Positions 25,086-37,882 of a stretch of DNA of 64,000 nt are shown piece by piece. A program made the position numbers and the translations under genes. The notes under the pieces are model-generated. The model worked only from the letters and a program-made list of their open reading frames with translations, was not told the origin of the DNA and made no database searches. Every line of letters starts with the position of its first letter. Positions within the stretch are counted from its first letter, which is position 1. Source of the stretch: Mantis religiosa (lineage: Eukaryota; Arthropoda; Insecta; Mantodea; Mantidae); NCBI GenBank assembly GCA_030765055.1, contig CM060947.1, positions 218,635,271 to 218,699,270 of the forward strand, given 5' to 3'.

Positions 25086-27441
25086 GAAAATCTATGGAGA
25101 TAGATCAGCCCTAATGGCATTTGTTTTATAGGTTCGTAATGATACTGTCAAAGTCCAGAGCTGGAACTCTTAGGGTGATTCAAGGTTACTTTTAGTGGAT
25201 CGCTAGTAGTTTTGGAGCATGAGTCAACTAATGGATTTCTTATATCGGTTAAGTACGATCCAAAGTGCGAGTATGAATTTAAAATCATTAATTCTTTAAG
25301 TTTTTTTTTTTTTTTTTAATTTAGAGCGTAATAGAGCCAAACTTCCTTCTCACTTCTCCTTCAGTGCATTGTGTGCTACTGCTTGCATTAAAAATGTTTT
25401 AATCTACAGGTTGCCGTTTGTGACATTAAAAAGGTTTCTTTTTATCTTAATGGCTATTTTGCATGTCTCGTTTCACCGCAGTACACGTGTACTCTTGATT
25501 TTAGGGATGCTTAGCTCTACCGATGTTAACATGTTCCTAGTATACGTTTCAACGATGTCAATTTCTTTGACGTTTGTTGGAGTAGGGGATTGTTTATCAT
25601 AGCTGATGAGCGAGGTTGTATACGTCTGCCAGTTAAACTAAGTTCCATTTGGGGGCTGTAATATAAATTATCGAGGATTTACCTATTTAAATAATAATTG
25701 GGAAGGATTTCTAATATTTTTAAGCACACAGGTGTGAATTCTACTACTTAGGAGCAGAAAATACAACAGAGCATTTTTACTTTTTCTACCACCTATGGTA
25801 GATATTGGAAATATTGCACTCAACCTAAAAATTATGTATCGAAATGTCATCGGAACTACAAGTTTTCAAGATTCCCCCCATTCGCAACGAAATAGAGAAA
25901 AAAAATTAGGAAGGCTCCGCATCTCAAACTACTCTTTAAATATAAGCTTTCAATCATTTTGTATACTATAAAATGTAGCTGTAATAATTTTGATTAGATT
26001 ATCTTATATGGCATTTGACATAAGGAATAAAGTGCACTTCCAAGTTTTTTTTTGTGTATAACGTGTGAAGACGTCCTTATTAAGAATTAAGCATATTGAA
26101 CTGTAAGTCTGACAAATCACTTTGCTTGTAACTGCTTTAACTATTGTGAAGACATTTTCAGCTGAAAGTAGAGTTTTTTCTGTATAAACATACTACACAT
26201 TTTAAGCACTTTCAACTGCTTCCGCGTTCTGTTGGTTAACATGCTAGCTTTCACGTCTCGGGTTCCATTCCTGTACAAAGAATGGACATTTTTCTGTAGG
26301 CAAGATTATTTCACATTCTCTTTCCGAATCTCGATGAGAGAATAAACAAACATATTTTGTTAGTTGACAATCTCAATTAGCGGGTTCATACAACGCCGGC
26401 GTTGTGAGAAATTTCGTCTCGCATGATCGAAAGATCTACCTTTTAAAAAGAAATTATTGTTCATTTGGGTTTGGGCGTTTCTTTCCAGCCAATTAAATGT
26501 AACCATTAAGTAAAATAGCAATTATAATTATTAATGAACAGAAACTTGACTTTTATTTAAACTAATTTGCAGAAAAAATAAAAAATAAACGATAATGAAC
26601 AGAGGCATTTGTACGACTGTAATCTGCAGTTTTATTTACTTAAAGCTAGATTATGAGCACTGATTAAATACTTAGCTAATTAAAGGTCGATATGAAAACA
26701 ATCTCAAGAGATTTTATCAGGAAAATGTACAATCTGGCGCCGCACACTTTTAATAAGATAATGATCTGTAAACTGCACAAATCAGCAACTGATCTCAGAT
26801 ATTATAAGGTTGCCTACTGCAGTAATGAGAACTCTTAACGTTAAAGTCAGAATTTATTACAAACTCATATTCACTGGTAATACATCATACAACACCTAAT
26901 GGTGCTACACTCAGCTGAGTTTCTCTACTCATTTTTCAACAAACTATCAACAAAGTTCATAACATATTTACACATTTCGTCGTACATATAGGAATACAGT
27001 AGGGAAAAACTGATAGTAAAATTTTGAAACCGTATTTATATTTTAAGTTGTTAAATCCATTTCCTTGCATGATCGCGAGAAAAAATAAGTAGGCCTAACA
27101 CCTGAAAAAGGTGCAAGCATTTCAACATTATAACCACTAACAAAGAATATCTTCTAAACGGTTCACGAAACAAAAATTGTTAGGTATTTAGAAACTGTGT
27201 GTTTTAACAGCGATTTTTGTGTCGTAAGACTTTGTCTATCGCCTGGAAATTACTAACTATACAACATTCATTCAGATTGAGGAGGATTTCATAGACTACA
27301 CAAACTCTCAAGATTTACATTTTATTTGCCGCGTAGAAATACTAGACACTGTGGACTAAGTTATAACAAAGCTATCTTTTGGAAAAGTCGAAAATAACAA
27401 AAAACTTTGCCATATATGCCAAAGTGGATTTTCTTGAAATA
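25086..27441. other. Mostly unassigned; candidate SINE at 26215-26350
   Basis: At 26215-26350 TCTGTTGGTTAACATGC (A-box-like) is followed by a B-box-like GTCTCGGGTTCCATTCC at about 26257-26273 and a short body ending AATAAACAAAC, as in SINEs. The rest shows no recognised content. Confidence 0.3.
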
Positions 27442-28755
27442 CGAGGGCTGTTCAATAAAGAATGATCGTAATTTTTGTGGTCATAATTTTTCGCACTAAA
27501 ATTCAATCTTATTATATTCTGTTAGCTTAATATGAAACAAACACGCCATAGTAGTTTCATTGTTGGTACTCCTGGTTTCCGCCTGTGAGAACCAGGCAAG
27601 TTCAGACATGTTCAGTATCGCCTACCGTTGCAAGGAGGTAACACGCGAGGAAAAATATGCGGCTTTCAAATTCTGCTTTCGTCTCAACAAATCTTCAGTT
27701 GAGGCCTATACAATGTTGCAGGAGGCCTATGGAGACTGTTCTTCCCTACAGCACAGCTCGAAGGTGGTTTAAAATGTTTAAAGAGGTGAGACAATCAATT
27801 TCAAAGGAAGGCGGACCCGGTGCTCCAGTTACTGCTCTTACGGAAGAAAAACTCTGCTGCTGCCATTGTGAGACAGGATCGACGAATTAAGTTAAGATTA
27901 CTTTCTGAAATACTGAACATTTCACTGGGTGTCACCCACACGTTGGTGACAGAAACAATACACATGAGACGTGTTTGTGTGCGATGGGTTCCAAGACTGT
28001 TGATTCCCGAACAAAAAGACATTCGCATGCAAGTCTGCATGCAGTTAAAGTTGATGTTAGAGGAAGACACGCAGTTTCTTTCAAACGTAATCACCGCTGC
28101 TGAAACTTGGGTGCATTATTTTGATCCTGAGAGCAAACCGGCAAAGATCAGTGTGGAAATATCCTTCATCACCAAGCCCCCAAAAAAGCAAAAGTGGTTG
28201 CTTCTGCTGGGAAAGTTATGGTCATCTCATTCTTTGATATTCTTGGAATGGTTTATCAGCATGTTGTACCTACACACAAATCAGTAACTGGACTACAGGG
28301 ATGTCCTGAAAACACTGCAAGTCCATATCAGGCGCAAAAGACCACATTTACGTGAAGCAGGCTGGATGCTGCACCACGATAATGCCCGGCCGCTTATTGC
28401 CTATGTTGTTGCTGAATATCTTGCAAAAACCAACGTGGAGTGCCTCCCTCACCCTCCCTATAGTCCGGATTTAGCCCCATGTGACGTTTTTATATTCCCC
28501 AACTTGAAGAAACGCCTTCGTAGGAGGCATTATCCATCATCAGAAGCAGTGGTGAAGGCTGCGGAGGCGCTTTTGAAGGATCTGTCAAAAATTGTTTCCA
28601 GCATGTCTTTGAAGACTGGCAGAAACGCTGGTACAAGTGCATCGCATTCAGGGGAGACTATTTTGAGAAGGACCATCAAAATTATGAGGATGAGTAAAGG
28701 TACGTTGTCAAAAAAAAAAAAAAAAAAGTGATCATTCTTTATTGAACAGCCCTCG
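27442..28755 (+). mobile_element. Full-length mariner element (1314 bp) with both terminal inverted repeats
   Basis: The left end CGAGGGCTGTTCAATAAAGA (continuing ATGATC, 27442-27467) is the exact reverse complement of the right end at 28730-28755. TA dinucleotides flank both sides (27440-27441 and 28756-28757), the expected target-site duplication. Total length is typical for mariner. The same ends occur on the shortened inverted copy at 40849-41714. The run of about 18 A just inside the right repeat is longer than in that copy (9), which is homopolymer slippage. Confidence 0.95.
27609..28697 (+). pseudogene. Mariner transposase (D,D34D type), broken
   Basis: The N-terminal HTH region includes EVTREEKYAAFKFC and LNKSSVEAY. 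A frame change near 27715 leads to TARRWFKMFKEVRQSIS, and another near 27850 leads to IVRQDRRIKLRLLSEILNIS and VRWVPRLL. The first catalytic block reads VITAAETWVHYFDPES (about 28090-28135), where families normally have GDE; the Asp is replaced by Ala. The second block MLHHDNARP (28366-28392) and the third, YSPDLAPCD (about 28461-28487), are intact and about 34 residues apart. Stops separate 28287 and 28366. The original end was DYFEKDHQNYEDE before TAA at 28695-28697. It would have moved its own element by cut and paste in the nucleus; this copy cannot. Confidence 0.9.
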
Positions 28756-28757
28756 TA

Positions 28758-29212
28758 CTTCCGTGTAGCATCCTTGGAAGCTACCACTAAAAAGTTCAGT
28801 TACTCATAAATGTTTACACTGGCATTACTTATTATTTAGCAATAAATATTTGGTTACACATAATAAATATTCCGAAAAGAGTCGTTCATAAAGTATAATC
28901 CAGTGAAAGTAAGCACATAACGAATACTTCAAAAATGCTGATGCTACTAATTTTATTTTACCTTTTTCTATGAACTATCTTTCCAGAAAAAGAAAGCATT
29001 CCAATTTTTCTAAAAGCTCTAAGTGCTAACATAAATGTGCCTTTCGTGATAAAAAAAAATAAAGAAAAGAAAAGAAAAACCCCGTGTATGAATCCAATTG
29101 AAGCTATTTAGATTTTCCGTTTAGCCCATTAGTTAAAAATTTAGGATGAAATGCCAAATGTTTGACATCTGCATGACTAACAGAATTATATAACTTCGAC
29201 TTCATGTGACGG
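28758..29212. other. Unassigned stretch
   Basis: AT-rich; nothing recognised. Confidence 0.3.
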
Positions 29213-29580
29213 CAGCGCCATGGCCGAGCGATTAGACTGCTTGACCCTCACCATGGCGACCCGATCCCAGGCGACCACGAAGTGAGATTGTGGTGGACAA
29301 CACGGCCCTGGGGCGCATTTGTTTTAGAACCTCCGGTTTCCCCTGCCATCATTCCACCAACTGCTCCATTATCATTCCTTTCATCCACTTCGCACTCATT
29401 CTGTTCATTTACTTCTGTCACTATTCCGGTGACACGGCTGATCACCTATCCCTGGATTTTTCTCTCGGATCCGAAGTTCTGGCTTCCTCACCCGATGCGC
29501 AAAATGGCATACGGGATAGAGGACCATAAAATGAACAGGACTGTGTCCTGCACCAAAAGAAGAAGAAAAAAAGATGTCCT
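29213..29580 (+). mobile_element. tRNA-derived SINE, family 4 (plus strand)
   Basis: The head GCCATGGCCGAGCGATTAG resembles a class II (Ser/Leu-like) tRNA. CTTGACCCTCACC, CCGATCCCAGGCGACC (decayed B box) and GTGGTGGACAACACGGCCC match the minus-strand copies at 53.5, 57.4 and 62.5 kb up to about 29365. Beyond that the body differs from those copies and ends in an A/AG-rich tail near 29555-29575. It may be a different subfamily or a composite. Confidence 0.58.
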
Positions 29581-30668
29581 GTGAATAACTTGTGACACGC
29601 TATTCATGCTGACTGGATTTTGCATAAGCAGGGACATACAAAAACTTTCTGCGGTAAAAATGTAGAGCTCATTAAAATGCAGAATTTCAATTGAATTATT
29701 TTCGTAGAGTTGGCATTTTTCGACATACGAGTTTACTTTTCACATTATCTCACCCGACAGACATTTCAAAGCTTGCATTTCTTCTGTTTTTGTTTGAATA
29801 GCAAGAATTCGTTAACGCGGTTAAACATTTGTCTGCTACTTTCACTTACTGCACGTAACTATAGTAAGCGTGTACTATTCAGTAAAACATCAATCCCAGA
29901 AAAGAAAATATATCGTTAATAACAAGGATGGTTTTTACATGTTTGCTTTTGTTTTATCTGAAGGCTTCCTAGTGACATAAAAATCAATACGAATGACCAC
30001 TTAGGTTATTTACAGAATATCAGAAGTATACACGTTACCATGCTGTCTTATTTACACAACATTTTAAATAAATCTGTTAGTTATTCGATGATGATGACGA
30101 TTTGTTTATGGGTGCTCAACTACAACGTCCTCAGCGCCCTTTGAATACAATCATGGCAAAAGCCAATATAAATCTAGTCACTAAGTAGAAATACGTCTAC
30201 AAAAACAGAAAATGAAAAGGAGATAAATAAAAACAGATTTTACTGTTATTTGGAATGGAGTATATTTCTTGTACATTTGCCTTGAAGTCAAGAAGAGGAC
30301 AATGTAATCTACATTATTTTACGTTTAAATCTAATATTTCTCAAAATATGTGTTGGCATTTCAATCTTAAAACACCATTTGATTAATTACTCATTTGATT
30401 ATTAAAATATCGAAAAATAACTTGTAAAAAGCAAGTAAATAAAGTGAAATGCACTAATGATTATATTCAAAATTTACAGCCTGTTTTCATTATGGTTGGA
30501 TGTACATTATGTTTTTGTTATTTTAATAGACCAATGTTTATGTTCAACAGACGATTGTAAAATATTAAGAAAGATACACACACTTTCACACTTTTCAAAA
30601 ATATCTGGGGAAAATCTTTTGATTTAGGGGTCTCTTTTGAGTGGAAAGTACATTTTCTACCTAATGTT
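29581..30668. other. Unassigned; short repeat-like motif at 30090-30185
   Basis: GATTTGTTTATGGGTGCTCA followed by CTCAGCGCCCTTTG near 30100-30145 forms an imperfect hairpin and reminds me of a short motif widespread in insect repeats. I cannot name the family. The rest is AT-rich. Confidence 0.25.
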
Positions 30669-30861
30669 GGTTTGAGTAGCACAGTCGGTAAAACACTGAT
30701 GTTACAGTCATGGTCCAAATCCACACCAGACCAAGTTTTCCAAGTGTGCCTAAAAGCGACAGTCCCATATTAGATTTACTGGGAGGTGGAAGACCTCCAG
30801 CATGGATTTCCAATACATTGACGGGATTCTGGAAATTGAAGCATCGTTAAAAAACAGAATA
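30669..30861 (+). mobile_element. tRNA-derived SINE, family 5 (diverged)
   Basis: A-box-like TTTGAGTAGCACAGTCGG is followed by a B-box-like TGGTCCAAATCCACACC. The body AGTGTGCCTAAAAGCGAC, GATTTACTGGGAGGTGGAAG and CTCCAGCATGG corresponds block by block to the copy at 7217-7440. The end GCATCGTTAAAAAACAGAAT is the expected 3' tail. Clearly older than the family 1 copies. Confidence 0.5.
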
Positions 30862-33650
30862 CATATTTATTTTTCCTCCACCTGACACAGGTAATTGGTA
30901 GAGAAAACAGTGAAAATGCAGTGCTCTCTCCTTACCCTTATGCAACAACCATTAGGCCGTGGATGTATTTAATATGCATTACATCGCAAATTCCCCGAAT
31001 TCAGGCGTGTCTTCTAAAAACTTCATCGTTATCAGTTAAACCTAGCCTATAATTAAATGAACAAGACTTTTATTCAGCATGACATTCACTAACGCTTCCT
31101 TAATTCACTGAAGTGGCTGCTAATTTAATTTTTCCAGAATGATATCCTGAACTTGTTCCAGTGCTGGAAACCCAAATATTAGCTCCTTACTTCAGCGATG
31201 TTATATGATGCATTGTTTAGAATTCCCGCACACTAACGGCGAAAATGTGCTCATTCCCTAGCTACAGAAATCGGCAATCTTTAAAGTAGCACTTACAAAA
31301 TACAAAATATATAATATAAATACAAATATCTAGTAGTCTGATGTTTTGAAGGGAAGCAGTTCAATTTTTATCACCTCTGCTATATTGAAATATTATACTG
31401 AACAGATCTCGAGTGAACTTTATCAATTTTGGGATGAGGAGTAGAAATGTGCAACCATATTATTATTTCGTCTATCGTTCATTATAAATTGTTCAGCAAG
31501 TTGTCTTTATTTTTTCTATCACATATCCATAGCAGAGAAAAAGTATTGTATTGCACACAAAATAAGACATCAAAATTTTATCGGAAACTGTTGCTTGTTT
31601 CGACCTTCAGTGAATTAAAACAAATTTAACTAAAACCTCTGAGGCTTTAGAACAAATCTGAAAAAACGAAGCACTCCCTCAGTATCTTCTTAACATTCCC
31701 CTTCTCCAAAGCACACTTTACATACCGGGGTTTTGCTCACTTATTTACTTAAAAATATTCTGGTTAAAGTATATGATGTATTGACATTAGAAAAAAAATG
31801 TATAATCTGAAGTTTCTATAAATAGACCGATTTAAGTACCTTTTATTTCACTAAATTTACTATATTTTGCATAACTGAATAACCTCAAAAACTAACAAAA
31901 ACGTATTCCAGTAAAAATGTACAGTGCTCCAAATTATACCATTTGTGCCAATTCTGTGTTAGCATTAGCCATTTACAAAATATTTCAGTTGCAAGCTAAA
32001 GATTCCCAAGCATAATACCTTTTTTTTTTTTTTTTTAATTTACTGTCACGAATAAACATTTGACTGCTCTTTCTGCATGCTCTAGTCCTTGTAAAAATCA
32101 CTTTTTTTTTTTTAAATTTAAAATCAGTAGTTGAGGTATTTTCCTGACAATCTTCGTGTCACGTCCATGGATTTTAAATACCACGTTTGGTGATTTTCAG
32201 AATCTTCTGTTTTACTTTTAAAAACTACTAGTTTAGGATTCATGAGACTTCATAACGTACTTTTTCAGTGAAATCTGGTATCCCATTATTAGGTGACCGC
32301 AAATACATTCCCTACTCATTATGTACTTATGACAAAATAACAATGAAACTGAAGTACAGAACGCACCATCAAAATTGCACAATTGATGCGCAAGGAAGAA
32401 TTATATGTTAAAATGCCAACTGAAAAAAAAAAAAAGACAGAACGCATGTTCAATGGGTTTAGATGCCCATGAACCCCGCTTAAACATTAATATGTTTTTA
32501 AAACTACCGCGCCATTTATTACGTATTTATTTGAACCTAAGCATTAGAACTTAAAAAAGGGGACACTGTGGTAAATATGTGCCATTTTTGCAAAAGGTAA
32601 CAATATTTTTACCAATATATCAAATACCACGGCCTTAAAAGACCAGTACCAGACGGGGTAACGCATGCAAAGCCACCTGAGAGCTATGAACGTGCTTCAT
32701 GGTCTAATCGCTATCATGCAGAACACAATCGTTGAAGTCATTAGCCTGGAAACTTATTGAGATAACGCGTTCAGCAGCTGTGTAATGCAGCGCATACGAT
32801 TGCTTAAAATAAACAGCGACCCTCTCAACTATGAATAATAGGACATTTGTGTCAACTGCGGTGCTGATGTGACGCTCCCGAGGCGGAGACAGTGTTTATG
32901 GCCTTCTTAATAGATAAACGAGCTGTGGGCAATATTCGGGTGCACTTATAGCAGAAAATGCAGCCAAAGAGCTCAAAGGGAGTGATAAATTCATGCTAAT
33001 ACGAGGAATGCCGCACGTTTAACCACATAGAAACTCTTTCAATGATATGTTACTTGGAATAGTTGTACGAAGTGCTCAGCAAAAAATCCTGAGTAAAAGT
33101 CTCCATAGATTCCATGAACCGCTCATATATTTGTCTCGTTATAATTGCGGCATCTACCTTAAATAGCTGGAACAGTATTATCCAACAGCTACCAAGAACG
33201 CAACAATTCATTTGAAGTACACGATGTGTCATTATCGATGTCAAGTATTTCGGGGACGCCCTACCACATTAAACCATTCATATGAACTTGGGCCTCAAAC
33301 AATTTGAGAGTTAACTAAACTTTGCCTCTTAGCCAACACTTTTATTATAATAATTATTAATTTTGGTTGTTAGTTGTAGGACAGAAAAAGAATAATTAAA
33401 TAAATTGTGATTAGCTGCTCACCATACGTTGTGGAGGGAAGAGTTAACTGAATTAAAAGTGCTATCCACTGAATTTTTGTTTTTGTTTGTTTTTTTGTAG
33501 ACCACAGATGGCAGAAGAAAATGAATTCTGTGAGTCAAGAGACTGATACGAAATACATGTATGGCCTTGCAGATGGGAATAAGCTTTATGTAGAAAGGCA
33601 TACCGATAGGCAGCAAACTTGTTTGCGAACATTCTCATGAACTTACCAAC
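30862..33650. other. Unassigned stretch
   Basis: AT-rich with T runs near 32021-32037 and 32102-32113. A moderately GC-richer patch at 32640-33000 has no coding frame I recognise. Confidence 0.3.
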
Positions 33651-33654
33651 GTTA

Positions 33655-33850
33655 GAGAGCGGCTAATTCGAGAGGAATATTTCGGATTCTAGGAGACCAA
33701 GAAAAGTACGAAGCATTGACCGTGAACTGGACTCAAACCCATCACAGAGTACAAGATGATTGGAATAAGAGAATCCATTAGACAAATGATCATGTGAAGA
33801 ATTTTGCATGAAAATCTCCTGTACCATGTCAACTTCTACGGATATAAGGA
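33655..33850 (+). pseudogene. Possible Tc1/mariner-superfamily transposase N-terminal fragment
   Basis: Across shifting frames I read SRRPRKVRSIDRELDSNPSQ, then SIRQM, then RILHENLLYHV. This resembles the linker and second helix-turn-helix (RILHE-L---) of Tc1/mariner-type transposases. There is no catalytic domain, and the match rests on a few short words in different frames. Confidence 0.32.
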
Positions 33851-35109
33851 TTAAATGTGGTAAATTTTAAGTTAAAAAGGTATTTATCATATGTTAAGAA
33901 TTGCTATGTTTATGAATTTCTTAACATGTACTTTATTAATAGATGACGTTGAGTTCACTCGCGATGGTACCTTTAATTTTTCGTAATACTCATAACTGGG
34001 CCTATGAACTACAACAGAAGCTCTACTAAAGTTTGGTGTGGAATCATTTACAAAAATCTTACTGGTTCCTGTTTGTTTTCTCCGTGCCTGAAGGCTTAGA
34101 GACGTTTCTCTGACCTTTTAACTGATATGCCTCTGAAGGTATTCAACGGATGTAGTGTTTACAGGATGGTGCCTCAACTCATTTCAGTCGCTTAGCTACG
34201 TTTAATTTCGCATTGGAGGAGAATAGATGTATGATAAGATCGAATTCCTGATATAAATCAAGTGGATTTCTTCCTATGCAGGTATTTAAAACCCAGGTTT
34301 ACGTACTACTAGTTATTGATACTCAAGGGAATAAAGGGGGTCCCTCAATAGTTAACGCCAGTAAAAGATACACCCCTACATACCCAAGAAGAACTCTCTC
34401 TACAGCAGGGAAAAATAATTCTTGGCATGCCTCTTGTAATCCACGACCCGAAAAAAAAGACGATTTCACCACACCCTTTCTAGAGAACTACCTAAACAGC
34501 CGGGACGAGATAAGAATCCAAATTGGACAACTTAACTCTTCTCAGAGTCCTACTTCCTCCCTAAAGATCAACCACTTGAATGCACAACTTGCAACACAAA
34601 GGAAACTTTTTATTGTGTACGTCAAAACAGTCGGCGGTGTATAATTGTCTAGAAAATTCTTTGGGAACCTAAGCAGTAAAAAAAAGGTAAGTGTATGTAA
34701 CACTTAAAACTTCATTGCTGGAACGTAAGGAAAAATTCGCCAGTGAACAGAGCAGGTATACCATTCTAGCCTAAAGACCAGCTCAAAACAAAGCTTTATA
34801 CCTAACTGCTTTTCTATTATCAGTGTGTTTGCTTTCGTTTTTCTTTATTTCAATGAGAATGTAGCATAAGGCAGGCATTAGACCATCGCCCGCAATTGTG
34901 CACTATTTTCAACTAAGCGAGCATTAAATACTAAGCATAAAACACTCTCTTATCATAATGTGTGCTAATATGTGCAGGAAACTGCCCTAATCTTTCAAAA
35001 TTGCTATAAATTTTCTGCACGAAGCTAATGTTGATAAACTTGGCTGAAAGGCCTAGATTCACAGCACACACAGAGCATCAGTGTGGTATTCACGAATACA
35101 ATTTTTTTG
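33851..35109. other. Unassigned stretch with one 122-codon frame
   Basis: 34276-34644 on the plus strand encodes 122 codons of ordinary-looking but unrecognised composition (polar, with a PRPEKKDDFTTPFLENYLNS segment near residue 56-75). I see no domain, no supporting promoter and no splice evidence. It may be chance. Confidence 0.25.
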
Positions 35110-35610
35110 TTGTTCCATTCCGCATTTAACTGCAATGATCATACCAGCGGCTCTTCTCCTTTTGGAACATATTGCCTATTAGAGATGGTGTTAACTCGTA
35201 GACCTTGGGTTGCTGGTAAATAAAATTTTTTAATCATTAGATCACGCACACATTCGCACTCCAGACTCCGGGGAAGATGGGGAACCATGCCTACCCCCAT
35301 CCGGGAATCGAACCCGGGACCTGCCCGTCTCGGTAGCGTGGTGGTAGAGTGTCTGCCTCACGTTCAAGAGGTCCCGAGTTCGAATCTCGGTCAGGGTGAG
35401 TTACCTGGATAAGGTTTTTCCAGGGTTTTCCCTTATCTTGAAAGACGAATGTCGGATAATTATCAGCTCTATGGACCCTGGGCTCATTTGAGCATCATTT
35501 CACCCATTCCATTCATCGTCCGATATGACTTCACGTTAGAGGACGTAAAATTCCAAAAAACGGGACCCCTTGCACAGCAAGCAGGTGCTCTACTGCCAGC
35601 CGAGTACAAT
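35110..35610 (-). mobile_element. tRNA-derived SINE, family 3, interrupted by a family 1 SINE
   Basis: The minus-strand SINE body (35110-35310) has TGTTCCATTCCGCATTTAAC, TTTTGGAACATATTGCC, TGGGTTGCTGGTAA and the B-box complement GGGAATCGAACCCGGGACC. The rest of its tRNA head (CCTTGCACAGCAAGCAGGTG, CTCTACTGCCAGCC) appears only after the inserted SINE, at 35568-35605. Copies at 39800-40061 and 43585-43786 show the uninterrupted order. Confidence 0.7.
35323..35560 (+). mobile_element. tRNA-derived SINE, family 1, young nested copy
   Basis: The best-preserved family 1 member: head GCCCGTCTCGGTAGCGTGG, a T-arm able to form a perfect 5 bp stem (CCGAG TTCGAAT CTCGG), then GAGTTACCTGGATAAGG and CCGATATGACTTCACG, and a short A-rich tail. 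It is bounded by the 7 bp duplication CGGGACC at 35315-35321 and 35561-35567, which lies inside the B-box arm of the family 3 SINE it entered. Confidence 0.9.
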
Positions 35611-35839
35611 ATTGTCGTTAGTTGCTGCGGTCTCTAATATCGAATTTACGACTAGTATTTCCAAACACTATTTACACAATGAAACGCTTAATGAACAACT
35701 TTAATAAAATGAAAATAATATGTATTTATATAATTTTGGTATTGCATATGAATATCATATGGTGCCAGTCTGGTAAGTTTCTTCGTCTCTATAGCTTACA
35801 AATAGCTATGCAACAAATTCGGAACAAAAGCTGGCTCGC

Positions 35840-35990
35840 AGCTTACTCCATAAAGTACCTGCTGGCTGTACGAGGGATCCCAGGTTCCATTCCCGACTGA
35901 AGGGAGATAATTCACTATCCTCCGCAGAGTCATCCGCAGGGGATGTGAATGTGCGAGTGATATACACAAATCCGAAGAGATATAGATGTT
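35840..35990 (+). mobile_element. Candidate tRNA-derived SINE fragment
   Basis: GGGATCCCAGGTTCCATTCC (B-box-like T-arm, about 35874-35893) is followed by a body with CCGCAGAGTCATCCGCAGGG and GTGCGAGTGATATACAC. The A-box half is weak. I found no second copy, so family membership is open. Confidence 0.35.
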
Positions 35991-37882
35991 AGGTAAAGGT
36001 AACTGATGTATCACTGCAATTAATGGTGGAATATAAACGGAAACATTAATATAACTAACCATACGATTATTGCCGATATTAATAAGTTTTAGAGGGGAAT
36101 ACGTGTAAAATGTTTTGAATGGTCGTAGGTGAGATCTCTTAAAATCAAGCCTACCCAATTCATTTACGTACCTTTACTGGCAAGTATGCACTACATATTC
36201 TATTCCTTACATTTCCCACACATTTACACAATAATTTAAACTGCTTGATTAGCACAGACGTCGTTGTTTTTGAGCAACCGGTACCTGGCACAAACCGTAA
36301 ATACTGGGATATGAACTTCATGTTAATTCTGAACATTGCATGCAAACACATATACCGAGAATGCAATTGCGTAAAACTTTCTTAGGATTGTCATCCGGGT
36401 CTCTGACTTTCTACAATTCCTCGAAATGACGGACGTGTTCAACGATGTTACCTGCACTACATAGACGGGCATAGTAATTAGCACTGATATAATTACATTC
36501 ATTTGGAAGAATTTGTGAGATAACCTTACTATAATTTGTTTCTATAGAATTGGTAGTATTTCCACTTTTCAGATATTAACGAAGTGAGACTTGCACCCGA
36601 ATTCTCCATTGCACTAATAATTTGATGTAAGACAATATCTACAATTTCCATCGCAAAAAGCAAATCTGATAATAATGGAGTATTATACAAATTATTTTGT
36701 ACAAGTGTTGCCGTCAATTTCTAGCATAAGTAGCTACACTTTTAGTGCACTAATCATTTGCAGCTTCAAAGACTATTTTAATTCAGCAAGACCCTCCTAA
36801 GTTGTCAGGAACTTGAAAATGTTAAGACAAGTAAATGCACATTAATTGATTGTACATTTAACAAGGTACGACCAACAGGTAAAGCATATCAATCCTATTT
36901 ATGGGACCTCCATACGAAGTTATCAATGTGTGCAGAAAACCATTTGTATCAATGTAAAATAGTTGGGAAATCTATAAAGTTCTGTTTCCTAAAAATAAGC
37001 TCAGTTTTTTTTATTATACGGCAGGTTTATTACGGCAATAGTTTATTTAGTTATGCATAATTACGATGTCGCCATGAGGAAGATAACTAGTTACATTAGC
37101 ATTCTTATCATTTTTCACGACTTAAAACCGGAAACACTGGAAGCAAATATTTCCTACCATATTATGAGCTGGAAGGCAGTCATTTTCCAAGAAGCCAGTA
37201 TTGTATTGTTGTTTAGTCTAGGTTGCCCAAATGAATCACGTGCCAAGGGTCACGTAAGCACACATTCCATTTGGAAACTGTCACTGTCACTTCGGAATGC
37301 TACCACTAGACTAGACCTGTCTCAGACAGACCTTCACACAATCCATGGGCCAACATTCAATCCATAGTCCTCTTTTATTGGATGTTAATGGCTGTAATGA
37401 AAGACAGTAAACGTTACCACTTTTTAAAACTGATAGCGGGTTTTCTGTTACTTTTTGGAAAATTTGGTTCAATGTACTCTGAAGGGATGATGCATTTTGG
37501 TTAGTGCTAAACGCCTCTTCATACTGCATACAGTACTACAGGCGACTGATACTGATGAGTGATGATACATGAAAATAACTGCAAGATCAGGTGGTCAATT
37601 ACCCAAACCTATTCCAAAAATCAACTTCCTTAAACTTTTAGTTTAAATATTTACGTAAGCACTCCCATGTGTGTAGACTGTAACAAAATGTTAGCTCCTA
37701 ATCTCAAAATTTATGAAAAAATGCACATTTACTTTTTATGGGTTTAATAATGCACTTTACACAAAAATTTGATACCCAATTTCACTGAAAATACATTTTT
37801 CAGGTGCCATGAGAATAAATAAATAAATAAAATACATTTAGGAAAACCTTCGCGTGTTTATGAACAAAGAACAAAAAGTATA
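35991..37882. other. Unassigned stretch
   Basis: AT-rich, with scattered frames up to 104 codons that resemble no family I know. Confidence 0.3.

Noticed and set aside
33050..33244. Minus-strand frame near 33.1 kb as a transposase C-terminus
   Set aside because: Could not match any catalytic block; only the 33655-33850 plus-strand words were kept, at low confidence.
34276..34644. 122-codon plus-strand frame as a possible host exon
   Set aside because: No recognised family, no splice or promoter support; kept only as an unassigned stretch.
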